Shown here: positions 47,290 through 60,255 of the stretch, piece after piece
How the letters are laid out: every line of letters starts with the position of its first letter
How positions within the stretch are numbered: the stretch's first letter is position 1
Source of the DNA: Sambucus nigra
Taxonomy: Eukaryota; Streptophyta; Magnoliopsida; Dipsacales; Adoxaceae
Length of the DNA stretch: 64,000 bases
Direction of reading: 5' to 3'
NCBI GenBank assembly: GCA_949130495.1
Contig: OX422215.1
Span: forward strand, 10,145,302-10,209,301
Translations under genes and position numbers: made by a program
The notes under the pieces: generated by a model
What the model saw: the letters and a program-made list of their open reading frames with translations, nothing else
Databases searched by the model: none
Told to the model about the DNA's origin: nothing

Positions 47290-47669
47290 GTATTCACTCA
47301 ATGTTACTGGTGACACCCTATGAACTCCAACAATGCTTCGACGACACCCTGTGATCTCCAAATATTCTTCGATAACATCCGGCTAAACTTCGACGACACT
47401 CAGGCGATACTCCAGTGACTCTAGCAAGTACCTGATGACATAAAGGTGACTCCGTTAATGCTTCGGCAAAAAATTCAAACTTAAAAATTAAATATCCTTC
47501 GTGGATCTCTTTTGATAAATGAGAGTTTTTCGAATATTTAAATTTTGTCTCAAACAGACTTATATTTTTGGAGAGATTTAATTTTAAACTTTGCACAAAA
47601 AAAGGGACAAATCTATGTAGAAAATTATAATGAGGTTGAGGAGTGGTTCTCACTAATATCATAGGAACT
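47287..47669. other. Unassigned DNA with degenerate short repeats
   Basis: TTCG(A)CGACACC-type words (GCTTCGACGACACCCTGTGA and variants) recur four times between 47300 and 47410. The 114-residue minus-strand frame at 47318-47662 covers this and matches nothing known to me. Confidence 0.4.
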
Positions 47670-48495
47670 TTGTTAGGTCTCCTAAATTACCTACTAGTAC
47701 TACTCATAACAACAGAACCTAAAATCCACCTTTGTCATGCTCTTGTTTTTCTCAAAAGAAATTCTATACTTGTAGCAACGGAAGACTACTCATGGGGTTC
47801 ATGCAGTTCATCTTACAGAATTACCTTTTAGTGTGTGGGCAGTTTCTCTTTCAGTACTCACTAGATAATGCAAAACACCAACAAAACTTTTTTCGTTTTA
47901 ACGAAGAGCTGATCTCATTCAAACGAACATGAAACTCGTTTGAACGATTGAGTAAGCCTTGATTTTTGTGTTTTTCTATAAATATCTACTTCGTGTAGAG
48001 TTTTTTCAAGGCTTTTACATTTCTAAAAACTGCAGACCTACTGCAAAAAGTCGCAACTTTTAAACGAGAAAAAATCATTCTAATTCACACAACACGTCCC
48101 AAATATCATTGTGAATCATCTTTAAAACTCTCACATAATTTTATGCCAGAGTTACTTTTATGTAGAAGGCGTCTCCACAGCTGATCTTGTGGTTCTTACG
48201 AGAATCATTGCTGAAGGAAGGCGAAGGTCACATGCGAGAGAAGTCGCCAAAATGTTCTGATTCACTTATAGATTTGTAAGTTGCGATTTTTGAATTGTAT
48301 AAGTGAAATAGGAAAGGTTTTGGCCCGAATGGGATTTTTCTTGAAACTGTGTCTTGGATGTTTTGATTGCATGCTTTTTTATTTACGCTTTGAATCATAT
48401 AGTTTCATGTTCTGGGGCAAAAGGAATTAAAATTGGTGTGGGTTATCGTCTGAATTAAATAAGTTTAAGACATTGGACTATTGCGCACTATACTA
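47670..48495 (+). repeat. Copia-3 5' LTR (left edge uncertain)
   Basis: Sequence preceding a tRNA-Met site, with the same architecture as the Copia-2 LTR (a GGCC.GAATGGGATTTTTC block near 48320). TG at about 47671 (TGTTAGGTCTCC) is a possible start. It has decayed CGTTTTAACGA and CGTTTGAACGA motifs at 47895-47945. The right end reads CTA where CA is expected. Confidence 0.55.
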
Positions 48496-48497
48496 AT

Positions 48498-48510
48498 TGG
48501 TATCAGAGCC
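48498..48510 (+). other. Copia-3 primer binding site
   Basis: TGGTATCAGAGCC, initiator tRNA-Met type, shortly after the LTR end. Confidence 0.88.
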
Positions 48511-48632
48511 ATTTACACAATTTTACCGTGTAATTGATTTTTTGCAAATTTTTTCTTGATATCAATTATTTGTTTTGAAAAATTGCTGACCTTTGAAAAA
48601 TCGCAAATTTTCTGGTGAATAACTTATATAAT

Positions 48633-50300
48633 ATGATGCCAATTTTGGATGGATCTAATTATACCTACTGGAAAGACAGAATGAGATCCACGATAAAGGC
48701 TATAGATAAAAGAGTATAACTTGTCTGTGAAAGAGGGTGGACTCCTCCCACGATCACTTCTAAAAATGTTACTAATCCTAAAGTTGTATCCACCTTAACT
48801 GAAGAGGAATTTAAATGGAGTACTTATAACTCCCTTGTCTTAAGTGCTATCTCTGGAGCCGTCTCTCTCGACGAGTTTTGTCACATAATGACGTACACCA
48901 TGTCAAAAGAAGCATGGGACATCCTACATCTTACACATGAGGGTACAAATACTATAAATGCGTCTAAACTCCAAAGTTTAACTACCCAATTTGAGACCAT
49001 AACAATGCTTGTGTCCGAGAGCTTTGATGAATTTTATGCTCATCTGTCAGATGTCATCAATTAGGGCTTTACTCTTGGTGAAAAAAATTCCTAAAGTTAG
49101 GGTAATCAAAAATATTTTAAGATCACTTCATGCCCGATTTATCCCAAAAGTCTCTATGCTTAACTCATTAGGAATGTTGGATTCACTTAGGCTAGAATAA
49201 CTCGTAGGAGATTTACAAACCTATGAAATTGATATGTTCCCTAAATTGATTAAACCAAGAGAAAATGGAATAACTCTTAAGTCCCAGTCTAGGAAGAGAT
49301 AGGAGGTTTTTAGAAAGAGAGAGGACGTTTTTAGAAAGATAGAGGATGGTTAATCTAACTCATAATATGATTTTGATTTAGATGATTTAGCTCTGTTTGC
49401 TAAAAACTTTTAAAAATTTCTCAAACTTAAAAATAACAGCCCATCTAAAGATAAAACAAATTTTGAGAAAATTAAAATGGGCAAAAAATTTGAAAAGGAT
49501 AAAAAGAATACCCCAAAAAGAGAGGATGAGAGGTGTTACGAGTGTGATGGGTGAGGTCACAAAGCTTATGAGTGCCCTACTAGGCTGAAGCGTCAAGGTA
49601 AAGACGAAGCTACCTTAAATATCGCCCCAAGTGATAGCGAGGTCGAGTCGATGAGTTCAGGAGATGAATCACCGCATGAATGCAACTTCACCACTTTTAT
49701 GACTTGTCATGTTAGTACTTCCAATGCTCCTCACAACTATAAGGATGCTACTTCACATAGACACCTTGAAAGTGAGTTCGACTTGTGTGGGGTTGAGGAT
49801 GCATTAAGTGAAATCGAGAGTGACCTACAATGTGCATACGCTGAGTTATATGTTGAGTTCTTTAAAAACAAAGAAATAAAACAAAAGGTTAAATACTAGA
49901 GTCCTAGCGTTTGCGAAGGAGTTGAGAGAGACTAGAGAGAGAGAGAGTCCTCCGTGAGTGAGTCTTTGGGATAAAGGATGAGAGATTTTGAGAACGATAA
50001 TAGGGACTTGACCAAACAAGTTTCTAGTTTTACGAGATATATCCTTACATTCATGGAGTCTTGTAAGAAACTAAAAGCCCTTATATCCCAACTTGAGAAA
50101 GATCTCGAGCGTGCTAGGTATGTCAAGGTGAGAATAGAGGATACATCAGAGAAGTTGGGAAAGATGTTTCTCGGCCCCACTTTAGGTTTTAGTAAGAGAA
50201 AATGGATAGGATTTAACGCTGCACCCACATATAACGTCGCACTGGAACTAGTCCCTAAGTACGCGTTCGTCCTTATGGACCCCCACCTAAACCCATGAGA
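48633..50300 (+). pseudogene. gag: Copia-3 gag (heavily decayed)
   Basis: Opens MMPILDGSNYTYWKDRM at 48633, close to Copia-2 gag. KEAWDILHLTHEGTN (about 48912) and DEFYAHLSDVIN (about 49027) follow. The zinc knuckle reads CYEC-DG-stop-GHKAYEC near 49540, with a TGA inside it. Further on an acidic segment (49640-49890) and a coiled-coil-like segment (49978-50160) correspond to those of Copia-2. Many stops and frame changes; the several short frames in 49009-50298 are pieces of this one gene. Confidence 0.8.
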
Positions 50301-50599
50301 AAGGTTCAATCTAGAAAAGCAAACCAAGGTAGAACAAAAAAAGTCTATTTCTAAACTTTTTGTAAGAGAAAGGGACACCTTAGGGAGTTTTGCTATAGCT
50401 TAGGTCGGGCTCGACGTACATATACTCCTTCGTACCACTTTCACGATTTTACTAGCCTTAAAGAGAAGGTTGAGTGCCTAGTCTCCACTTCTCACAGTTT
50501 GATAGAAGAATTGCAACGGATGTCTTTGCCGTTAGTGAATACGTCAAACATCTCGACTAGAACCAATAAGGACAAGGGTAAACAAAAGGTTACCTCCAC

Positions 50600-51773
50600 T
50601 TGGGTCCTAAGTGTGAAGATAAATCCCTTGTTGTTCATTTCAATCTTAAGGCCCATAATACCTTCCAGTGGTATTTTGACAGTGGTTGCTCCAGAAACAT
50701 GACAACTGAGGTCTCATTTTTTACCTACCTTGAGGATTTCAAGGAGGGTAAAGTCAACTTCAGAGAAGGGAGTAAGTCTAGCATCATAGGACATGGTACA
50801 ACAGAGATATCAATTTTTCTAAGCTAGATAATGTTTTGTACTTCAAGGATTTGAAAGAAAACATTATCAACATTAGCTAGCTGTGTGACATAGACTTTGC
50901 TATAAAGTTCGACCAGAATGAGTGTAACATTTTTTATCAAGCCGATAAACTTTTACTGCAAGGGGCGAGGATATAAGATAAATATTATGTAATTGATCCC
51001 AAGTCCTCATTTGTGTGTAACATCGCCACGATCTCATCTATGGATTTGTGGCATCAACGTATAAGTCATGTCAACTTTAGATATTTGGAGCGATTAGCGA
51101 AGAAAGACTTATTACATGGCTCACCATCTCTTAAAAAGCCAACTTCCATGGTTTGTGGTCCTTCCCAGTAAAGAAAACAAGTTCGGAATCCCTATCGAAA
51201 ATTGAATTCCATTACCACCTCACGTGTGCTTGAGTTGATTCACATGGATCTCATTAGTCTTACTCCCATCGAGAGTTTGGGTGGTAAGAGGTATATCCTC
51301 GTGATGGTAAATGATTTCTCTCATTACTCCATTATTAGATTCCTGAGAGAGAAATCAAATGCCGTAGAGTTCTTTATGAGCAAGTTCTGTATCCTGCAGA
51401 ATCGATACGATGTCACCATCAATAGGATGCATAGTGACAATGGCATAGAATTTAAAGAGACCAACGTGGATAGCTATTGTGATATCTTAGGTATTAGGCA
51501 TGCGTTTTTAATCGTGAAAACCGCTCAACAAAATGGGATTATTGAGAGGAAGAATCGAACAATTCAATAGATGACCAGATCCATTCTCCTTGGTCGTACT
51601 ATGCCTCGACAGTTTTGGGCAAAGGCGGAGAGTACTACATGCTACATGGTGAATCATGTTTATCTTCGTCCACATACACTTTAACCTTCTTATGAGTTGT
51701 GGTTGGGAGTAAATGCTATATCCTAAGGGATAGAGAGCAATTAGGAAAGTTAGACTCCTATAGTGACAAGGGA
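50600..51773 (+). pseudogene. pol: Copia-3 protease-integrase remnant, truncated
   Basis: Protease: WYFDSGCSRNMT near 50670. Pre-integrase zinc region near 51045-51170 (LWHQRISH.N), where the CxxC has decayed to CGPS. Integrase: D in HMDLIS (about 51243), D in HSDNGIEF (about 51433) and E in IIERKNR (about 51545) are all present. The frame then runs to PSYELWLG near 51690 and, after a small deletion, to CYILRDREQLGKLDSYSDKG (about 51713-51772), where similarity ends. RT, RNase H and the 3' LTR are absent, replaced by unrelated DNA. Confidence 0.85.
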
Positions 51774-52560
51774 AATTAAGGCGTATAATGTAATGAAATA
51801 AAGTACTAAAGTGAAAAAAAGGTGTCTAATGCAAAAATAAGAGAATTTAAAGATAATGATGGAAAATTGGACCTCCTTATGAAGACTTAAAATGGAACTT
51901 AATTGTAGATGCATTGATCTCACGATGAGATGATGGTGATATGAGGAGATGGGTGAGAATTTACTAAAAGGAGTATAAGAAGAATGGACGTAATGTGGTA
52001 GATGGGGTTTTTAAGAGAGTAACAACTCTGAATTCGAGAGAATGTTCTCTGAATTTCTGAGAGGGATGTTCAGGGGTTATGAGGTGTGTCTGAGGTATGT
52101 CTTTTAAAGTGAGGTCATGGACTCCATTTATAGGGACAAAGGGGGTGTCGAACGGCATGGTCCTATACATACCTATTGGCAAAGAACCCCAGACACACTA
52201 CTGATAGGCAGTGTCTTGGGGGTGCCATTCAGCAGTTTGTCGCAGATTTTTTGGAAAACGGTCATAAAATGCAAAGCGTAATTCAAAACCGCACATGGGG
52301 CAAACCGTTGTAAAGGGTATTTAGAGCCCTTTAAAATCCATTGAGATACTCCCAGGTTCGAGAGTTTATCGAGGTTAAATGGGGCTCGAAAGTGCCCGTT
52401 GGTCACTAATTAGGAAATGTTCAAAGGAAAATAGATCATTCATCCGAATCATAAGGCTAAATCATGCACGGGATGGACCATTAAAAAGGGTGTAACACTT
52501 GTGTATTTGTAACCTTGATCTAATTACATGTATTATAAACTAGGGGTTTGGATATTCACT
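51774..52560 (-). repeat. Probable minus-strand LTR fragment
   Basis: On the minus strand 52124-52133 reads CTATAAATGG, a strong TATA box, followed by a pyrimidine-rich leader (TCTCTC, CATTCTTCTTATACTCC) typical of an LTR R/U5 region. No primer site or partner LTR was found, so family and limits are unknown. The minus-strand frames at 51964-52182 and 52173-52406 are unrecognised. Confidence 0.35.
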
Positions 52561-53966
52561 TAATTAATTGGTCGTAAGATGACATAATTTTATTATTCTT
52601 ATATGAATCCTATATTTGTTATCATGTTGGATGTTCTAGCTGGGCATTGCCCTCTTGCATTGAAATATTTCAAGTTACCGGTATCAATAATTCAAGGGTT
52701 GAGTGATTTGAGGCATCTGTTATATTTGTGATTCAGTTATTCATCCATTATCTAAGTAGGTGTCAAAAGTTGCATCTCCAATTTATTTAAGCTTATGTAT
52801 TTACTTTTGAGAGATTATGTATGAGTTGTGCTGACAACACAATTATTTACTTTTAGTTGATATTTTCTATTATGGTGGATCGTAGGCTTATAATTATTGG
52901 CATTAATTATAGTTAATGCATGATATTTATTCGATTATTGTTTTATAGTTTATTTATTTAAGTCGTTATTTATTCATCCATGCTTAAAATCTAATATAAA
53001 CATTTAAACATTGTGTGTCCTATTTTAGGTTTGCCTCGTGGCTGTAAATTAGCTCTACAATTAAGAGATGCCCCATCCACCAAAAACCCTTTTATTCTCT
53101 CCTTTACCAAGACACCCTCATCCCACCTCAAAAAACCTTTTCGTCTAAAAAAAACCTTCCATCTTCCATTTGCAATTAGTTTAGCTTAAAAGAAAACTAC
53201 GACTTCACTTCATTTCTCAACCCCTACATTTCCCTCCTCCACTCAAGTTAATGCAGCAAACCCTTATTCCATTTCAAGCATCCTTTTGTCTCCCTCTTTT
53301 TAACTCCCCTCAATTCACCCATTCATAATAACAAATAAATTGAACGGATGCATTTTACTTTTCTTAGTTGTTCACCCTTTCATTGCTTCACCATTCATAA
53401 TAAATCTTTACATTTCAATCTCCCCTCTCTTTGGTATACTTCTTATTCTATTCCTTCGCCAATGTTTTTATTCTTATGGGATTTTTTTTGTATTTAGGAT
53501 GGATTTTCTTGCCACATCTCGACATGCTTACCAATTTTTATCAAGGCCTCTAGAGAAAATACATCAGTGTTTAAGTAAGCAAAGAAACAATATACATAAT
53601 ATTTTTTAATACTTTTTGTTGAAAATTAAATTTGCGTTTACTTTAGTTGCATACCATCAATGGTTTATAAAAGTTTTTTGACTTTTCTCTTGCATCATTC
53701 AAAGTGGTTGAAAACTTTTAAACCTGTCTATATGATAAAAAAAATTAGAGGTGTTAGAATGAAAGAAATAAAAAGGTAAAGAGGAAGAAATGTCCACACG
53801 TGTATGGTAGAATACTAAATACACATGAGTTCTTTTTGTCAAAAAGAAAAAAGTATTATGGACAATATAAATATCGAATCTTAAGTCTTTGATTTTCAAG
53901 ATTCATATGGCAATCGATTTGTGAGACCCAAAACTTTACTGGGTTGGTACAAAATAATAACAAATT

Positions 53967-53970
<4 letters not shown>
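52561..53970. other. AT-rich stretch with no recognised feature
   Basis: Low-complexity, T-rich DNA. The frames at 53340-53609 and 53699-53899 are hydrophobic and without known motifs; I do not call them genes. Confidence 0.5.
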
Positions 53971-54031
<61 letters not shown>

Positions 54032-54068
54032 CACGCACACACATGCACGCGCGCGCGCACACACACAC
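53971..54068. repeat. Compound (TA)n / (CA)(CG)n microsatellite
   Basis: About 30 TA repeats (to 54030) followed by CGCACACACATGCACG, (CG)n and (CA)n. Nearly the whole 98 bases alternate purine and pyrimidine. Confidence 0.95.
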
Positions 54069-55510
54069 AGATGCCTTTTTCTTAGACTGTAGAGCCCTCA
54101 AAAATTTTACTTCTTGGGCTGTTAATCCCATGACCTAAAACTAAGCTTTAATTAGTTTCTTTTCTTTCTTAGTCCCCATTGAGTTTGTTATTTTTTTTCT
54201 TTTTGAGTTTGATAAATTTTTTCGTTACAGGTTTGTTAAAATTAGAGGTTATGTACTTGCTCATATACTTATTTCACTAGCATGTAACCCGCGCGATGCG
54301 TGGGCATTTGATAAAAACATTACACAATATGCACCTATAATTGATAACATATGTACAATAGTGTGCTTAATATTGTATGGTGAATGACAATAAAATAAGG
54401 GGCTTAAAATTAGGGTTGTAATTTTAAGCATGGTACATTTAAATTATTTGAAATTGACCTAAAACTAAAATGATGTGTTTTTCGTGTAATGTTACTGTGA
54501 CACGTCTTAGTCATAACATGTTGTTTCCTTATTCGTATTTTTACTTATATTTTTTGTATTATCATGTTTAATTACATGTTAAAATTATTAATCGCATTAG
54601 TCATGTTTAATTACGTGTTTTAAATCGACCGTGTTTGTTTGAGATAAAAAATGATTTTATATTATATCATGCCCGTACCTAGATAATACTCGTCATATGG
54701 TGTAAAGCCTAAACACAACCCTAACACTCAAATTGTTACATTACGCAAAAGTTATAATCATAAAGGAACCAAAATATAACAATAAACCAACAAATGGGGA
54801 AAAGTGAAAAAAAAACTATATGTAAAAACTATATTTCTATTTTTAGTGAAATATTTGATATATATAAAAATTTATCTTACAGTTTGTCTTTGTAAATTTT
54901 ATACCCATGTAAGAACTCTATCAATTTGTTTTTGCAAATGCTTCATTTTCTATTACTTGTAAATTTATACTCACCCAATTTCATATATTGATTGAAAGTT
55001 CGCATATGAGATTTGACTATTCTGTCTCATTTCCAAAAAACTTTTAATTTATCTATTTTTTATTTCAAAAAAGAAAATATTCAAAATGAGAGAGAAAATA
55101 ATATCAAGTATTAAAATATCATTAACCCCTATAATAATACCATAATAAAAAAGATAATAAAGATTTCATAGCATCCAACCAGTCTAAGTGAGAGTATTAA
55201 CTTGTGTCATTTCATTTAACAATGACTCTGTAAATCCAAAAAATTGCAAATGCTCACTCACCTATTTCATAGTCTCTCCAGTTTACCCCAACTTTGGGCT
55301 TCATAAACTAAACACAAAATGACCAACTACAATACAATACCAACATCATCGGGGTCAAATCCGAAATTCCTCTCAGGCACAGGAAACTGTAAGATCACAT
55401 ATCGAAAATAAACGCCCATGGAAATAGATGTTCAATTTTCGATCCCCCGACATAAATAGAAAACTGAATACCATAACGAAAAGTAGAAGTTCTTGATTCT
55501 TATTTGTTCT
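54069..55510. other. Non-coding AT-rich region, possible 3' untranslated part at its right end
   Basis: A GC-rich near-palindrome ACCCGCGCGATGCGTGGG at about 54288-54305 stands out; similar words mark degraded interspersed repeats in plants. 55330-55510 has mixed composition and would be the 3' untranslated region of the exon at 55511-55598 if that is real. Confidence 0.35.
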
Positions 55511-55598
55511 TTGGTTTTGGAACCCTTATTATTCCATAATGTGCATAGGGAATAGGAGTCGGGTCCATAAGATTTTCCTTTAAAACCTCGTACCTGGA
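55511..55598 (-). CDS. Possible 3'-terminal exon of an unidentified gene or gene fragment
   Basis: The minus strand shows a pyrimidine-rich acceptor TTTTTTCCAG followed by an open reading of about 30 codons, [20 protein letters not shown] then a basic tail ending PKPKNK and a TAA stop (approximate limits). Composition is unlike the AT-rich surroundings and the residues look protein-like (charged, [10 protein letters not shown] turn-rich). I do not recognise the family. No upstream exon was found on the minus strand between 55600 and 58179, so it may be a captured or orphaned fragment. Confidence 0.35.
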
Positions 55599-57737
55599 AA
55601 AAACACGTTATCTTAACTCAAATAACAAAGAACAGTTTGATCCTAAAAAATATACAAATAAGATTAAATATGGCTTAATGTGATCAACAGAAGTTTGATA
55701 TACATTGAAAAGTTTATTTTCTAGCAATTTATGTCCCATTTGCATCTAGAGTAATGTTTGGCACACAAAAATGAAATAACCAGTTGCTCACAAAATGATG
55801 TGGCTGCTTGATTTCAGCTAGTTAGTGGGAATTCAGTGTTTTTCACGGAACACTGAGGATTTGTTTTGGGATGAGGAAGCTTCCCAGACTCGAGGATTGT
55901 TGGCTACTACTCCGTCCTCTTAATTTCATGATTTTTTGGTTGTATTTGCAATTTGGTTACTATATTTGCAATTTGATTACTGTATTTTCTCATCTAATAT
56001 ATAATATAAAAAATGGTATCTTCATTTGTGGATGTGCCACGTGTACATATATTAAAGACTTTAATTAACAGAGATTGAAAAAAGATGCTATTAATAGAAG
56101 CTCTTTGTTTGGGAAAGAAAAACCAAAAACCAAAAAAGATAGAGAATCTCTTCATTTTCATTTTTATGCCTTAATACCCTAACAGATTCCCCAATCACTT
56201 CCTCTCCTCTCTCTCTCTCTCTCTCAATTAAATCTCATATACAAAGACCCTCCCATTCCTTATCCTTACGTCTATTAATATCTCTTCATCTATATTTTTT
56301 TAGCGATTGAAATTCGGCGATAGCGGCAACACGTCTCAATCAACTTCAACCTCCTCAATCGAAAAGTTTGAGTCCGAGCCGAAAGCTATCACTTTCTCTT
56401 TTTCTCTCTTAAGTATTCTTGGGTTTGACTTTCTCTTTCTCTCTCTTAAGTATTCATGGGTTTGAATTTTGTAGTCTCCAACTTAAATTATACTTTTTGT
56501 ATTTGACATTACATGATTTAAAATTTTAGGGTTAGGAATTTTGTATAGTTTCAAAAAATTTCAGTGTTCTTGAACTGGATTGTAATCTTTTTATTCTCAC
56601 TCTATATTCCTTTTCATATTGTATGTATTCATGGATGATTTTTCTATGGGCTTAGTGAAAAGCCCCAATTGTGTACTGCGAGTTTAAATATACATCTCTG
56701 TCTCCATAATTTTATTTTGGGTATTGTATTTTTTATTTATAAATTTTGTTAATATTCTTTGATGATATATTTTGTTCTCTTTTTGACAATTTAATTGAAA
56801 TATTTATCATTTTTAGGGAGACATTGTTGTTGTATTATTAGTTGGGATAGTTTATTGCTAGAAATTTTGAAAGGCTCTATATCAGATGAGTACTGCTCCT
56901 ATTCATAAGTGAGACAATAACTTTCAATATACACATAAAACCAAATTTTCTCTATTTGCTCAGATATATTTCCCCTCCCCCTTTTTTAAATGGAGATGAA
57001 TTTACTTCTTTTAATCCCCCCTTTTTTCTACTCCATCGCGATTTGCTTAAGTAGAAGAAGCAGTAAGTTTAAATCACTCAAAAATGGTTGTAAGTTTTGT
57101 ATTAAACTTTTAATTTTAATAGAACAAAATTTTATTCAAGTTTGTGTATGTGTGCTATTAATATGATTTGGTCATAAGTGGCTTAAGACTTGACATCAAA
57201 AGTGTAATGAAAACATTGAAGGTAAATACCATATGTGCTTATATATGTAACGAAAACAGTAACAATCCAAGTAATGAATTAAACTCAAAATTAAAATAAG
57301 TAGGATGAACACTTTTTTTATTGGTCGCAAGTTTGTTTCTTCAATGGCAAAATTTTAAAATGTGCTGCTGAAAATGCCCTATGGTTACTACTTTTTTTAA
57401 TGGCTGTAAAACTTACTTGTTTTTTTAATAACTATAGGATTCCCTTTGAAGTTAGACGTTAGTGTTACTTTTTGTTTCAATAAAACTTACTGCTTTTTTT
57501 GATAAAATTTGCTCCTTTTTTCCCATAAAATTTAGTACTTTTTTTACAAAAACTCACTACTTTGTTGCTGCGTTTTATTATTTGTAGATATAACATCATC
57601 TAAGTGACCAATTTGTACTCACTTTTCCCATTTTTTGCATTCTATGTTTCTGATGAAATCATTTGAGGAGACAAAAGCAAATTTCAACACTGAGGAAACA
57701 AATTCTGAAAATTGAAGAGCTCCTATGCAAGCCGGTT
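55599..57737. other. Non-coding stretch, possible leader of the hAT remnant
   Basis: A CT-rich run (56205-56226) and CTTTCTCTTTTTCTCTCTTAAG-like repeated words (56388-56450) resemble a plant 5' untranslated leader, but no ORF follows. The 65-residue frame at 55871-56068 is unrecognised. Confidence 0.4.
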
Positions 57738-57905
57738 ACAAGAGAAAAAAACTTCCAAAGTTTGGACATTATTTGAAGAACTACCTTTGAATGAGGACGG
57801 AAAAAGGGAGCTAAATGTAGGAATTACGATAGTGAGTATATATGTGAGAATACTTACGGTACCAGCATATATTTGAGATCCTATTTTGGATGTCAAAGTT
57901 GTTGT
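57738..57905 (+). pseudogene. hAT transposase BED zinc-finger fragment
   Basis: Translation gives KTSKVWTLFEELPLNEDGKR (57748 onwards), the W/F core of a BED finger, then after a one-base frameshift at about 57810 AKCRNYDSEYICENTYGTSI and YLRSYF. This matches the layout of the N-terminal DNA-binding BED domain of plant hAT transposases (RICESLEEPER-like). The second metal cysteine is tyrosine, so the finger is dead. No catalytic domain follows. Confidence 0.6.
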
Positions 57906-58179
57906 TCCTCAGGGCAACCCTTTTTTTGGTTAAAGTTTCTTATATGTTTGTGAGAATGTAACACTTGGTAACATTGGCCATACAGTTGTTTTTTGGGGTT
58001 TTCCATCAGTTTGTAATTTCATTTGTTTCCTAATTATTTATCCAATAATTATCTTCTCATTTTTCCCATTCGAATCTTCTTAAATTGATGATTTTTATTA
58101 CAACAGTTAAGAATTTAAGGCCACGAAAATTTCGATTGTTATATTGTGAATATTGACCTACTTTTACCCGCCCTCATTT

Positions 58180-60239
58180 TGTAGTGACCCCACTTTTATA
58201 TGTTCATATATAGTTTTAAATGTTGTATTATTTCATATGTGATATGAATAATGTAATTTATTATTTTAGTCTAATCCTCCCTTCATAAATCATGAAATAT
58301 CAAATTAGTTACAAACATAAAATTTTAAAGTTTTCGATAAGAATGTTCATACTAGAGACTAGTTTTGACCTTTAAAATATAACAATTGACTTGAGGTAAA
58401 AACTAAAAAGTTGTAGATATATGAATTAGGTTTGTAACACAACAAAAAATGTGTTAAACGTAGGTACGAGCAAGAAGTTATATCAAAATTACGAAATAAG
58501 GGCAAATATGTCCATCCATTAAGTCATATTTTGTCTTATTACCACACCATGTGTAATATTTTGACTGGTTGAAGGGGAGGCTGGTTTGGACGACTTAAAA
58601 ACTTTGAAATAACCTCCTTATTCATCAAAATGGATTAAATCAAAGTCTTATAGCATATCCTAAGCTAAATGATAAGTTTTGGGGTAGAAAATGAAATTTT
58701 ATGAAACTTTAGGGACTTGATTTTCAAATAATGAAAGTTTTAGGGACAAAAATTAAAATATATAAAGGACCATTTTGTAAATAAAATATTTTCAAGGTCC
58801 TGTAAGAAATATTGAAAATGTATGGTGCAAAAATTACTAAAATACCCTTCATGTGTAACATAACCTTTATACCCTTAATAACTTTACACCTCGTGCTTGG
58901 TTTTGACACCTCCACCGTACATGTGTTGCCTTTAAAGGAAAGGACAAAACACGTGTCATGAAATTAGTGAAATCCAATACACGTGTTGACGTTCGGTGAA
59001 TTAAGACTGCAAGACAGCTCCGTTACGCGACACGCTAACGCTGACTCACCAAATTGGACACTTAGTCATCAGGACACGTGTCAACAACCTAATAACTTTG
59101 GGAAATTATAAATAGAGTCCTTAGGATCAGTTATTACATGAAATTCATTCCTAATATCTGAGAGAAATAGTGAGAGGAAATACAGGAAGGTTAAGAAGAA
59201 GTTTCGTCTTAAGAATTAACGAGTGATCCAAGATTCAGCATCTGTGACTTCGGACTTCGGATTACTCTGACATTCCTTGTGTATTTTGATTATATGATAT
59301 TATTCAAACTACATATATTTTGTGAAATGATTTTATTCCCATATACATCTGATACCGATGATTCCATCATTTGTTATATCTGTAATTTTCTCGATATATA
59401 CATCTGATTTGAATTCTGAAATTATTGATTCGGCCTATGGAAACTCTCTTACTATGTTGGTCTTGACTACCGGGTGGAAATATTTGGGTGGTACCTTCCC
59501 AGCTGGTTTATCGTTGGTGTGCCCTAAATAAGGCATTATTTCAGATATCATGATTTTTTGTTTGCGTTGTTACCGGGTGGAAATATTTGGTAACACTATC
59601 TGTTTATCTGGGTATTAGAGCGTACATGGCCATCAAAATAAATTGAATAATTGACATATTTCTCAAATTGTTTTATCTGTTTTGTTCTGAACTGATTATT
59701 CTAAAAATATATATTGCCAGTTTACTTTATATATTTTACTGCAAATTCCTGTCCATATATGTATATGCCTTATGTTGGAAATTAAATAGGTATCAATTTT
59801 TTGAAAAACCCTGGAATGTCTGGAGATTGAATCTCACTCGGCTTTTAGCTGATGTTGTATAACTAACCATTTTCAGGAAACAAGTAAGCTTGGAGGGAAC
59901 GAAAAAGGACTATATGGAAGATTTAGCTTTTAGAGCTCTTTTTCGTTATTTTAAGTAAGAAGTTGTTATATCATATAGCGCATGTTTGGCTCTCTTGTAA
60001 TAAGTTTTAAATTTCGTTTTAAGTTGTTACTCATTGTGACTTGTAATATATATGAAGTTTCCTTTTAGAAAGCTCTGATGACTTAATTCCTTTAATTTCA
60101 TTATTTTACGATTCATAACCATGTAATTGTATTTCCGTTGCATTTAATTAAGGAAACAATGTAAGTCAGAATATTTGTTGCCTTGGTGGCATGTCGAGAC
60201 ACTCATTCCCCACTATTATTTTGGGGTGGGGTCGGGACA
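58180..60239 (+). repeat. Gypsy-2 5' LTR
   Basis: 2,060 bp, TGTAGTGACCCCA...TGGGGTCGGGACA, with a primer site five bases later. A TATA box TATAAATA is at 59107-59114. The block at 58295-58630 is shared, inverted, with the LTR at the right edge of the window. Frames at 58724-58915 and 59668-59862 are LTR shadows. Confidence 0.88.
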
Positions 60240-60243
60240 GAGG

Positions 60244-60255
60244 TGGTATCAGAGC
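60244..60255 (+). other. Gypsy-2 primer binding site
   Basis: TGGTATCAGAGC, initiator tRNA-Met type. Confidence 0.93.

Noticed and set aside
54288..54305. GC-rich near-palindrome as a regulatory site
   Set aside because: Resembles a word found in degraded interspersed plant repeats; no surrounding structure to support a function.
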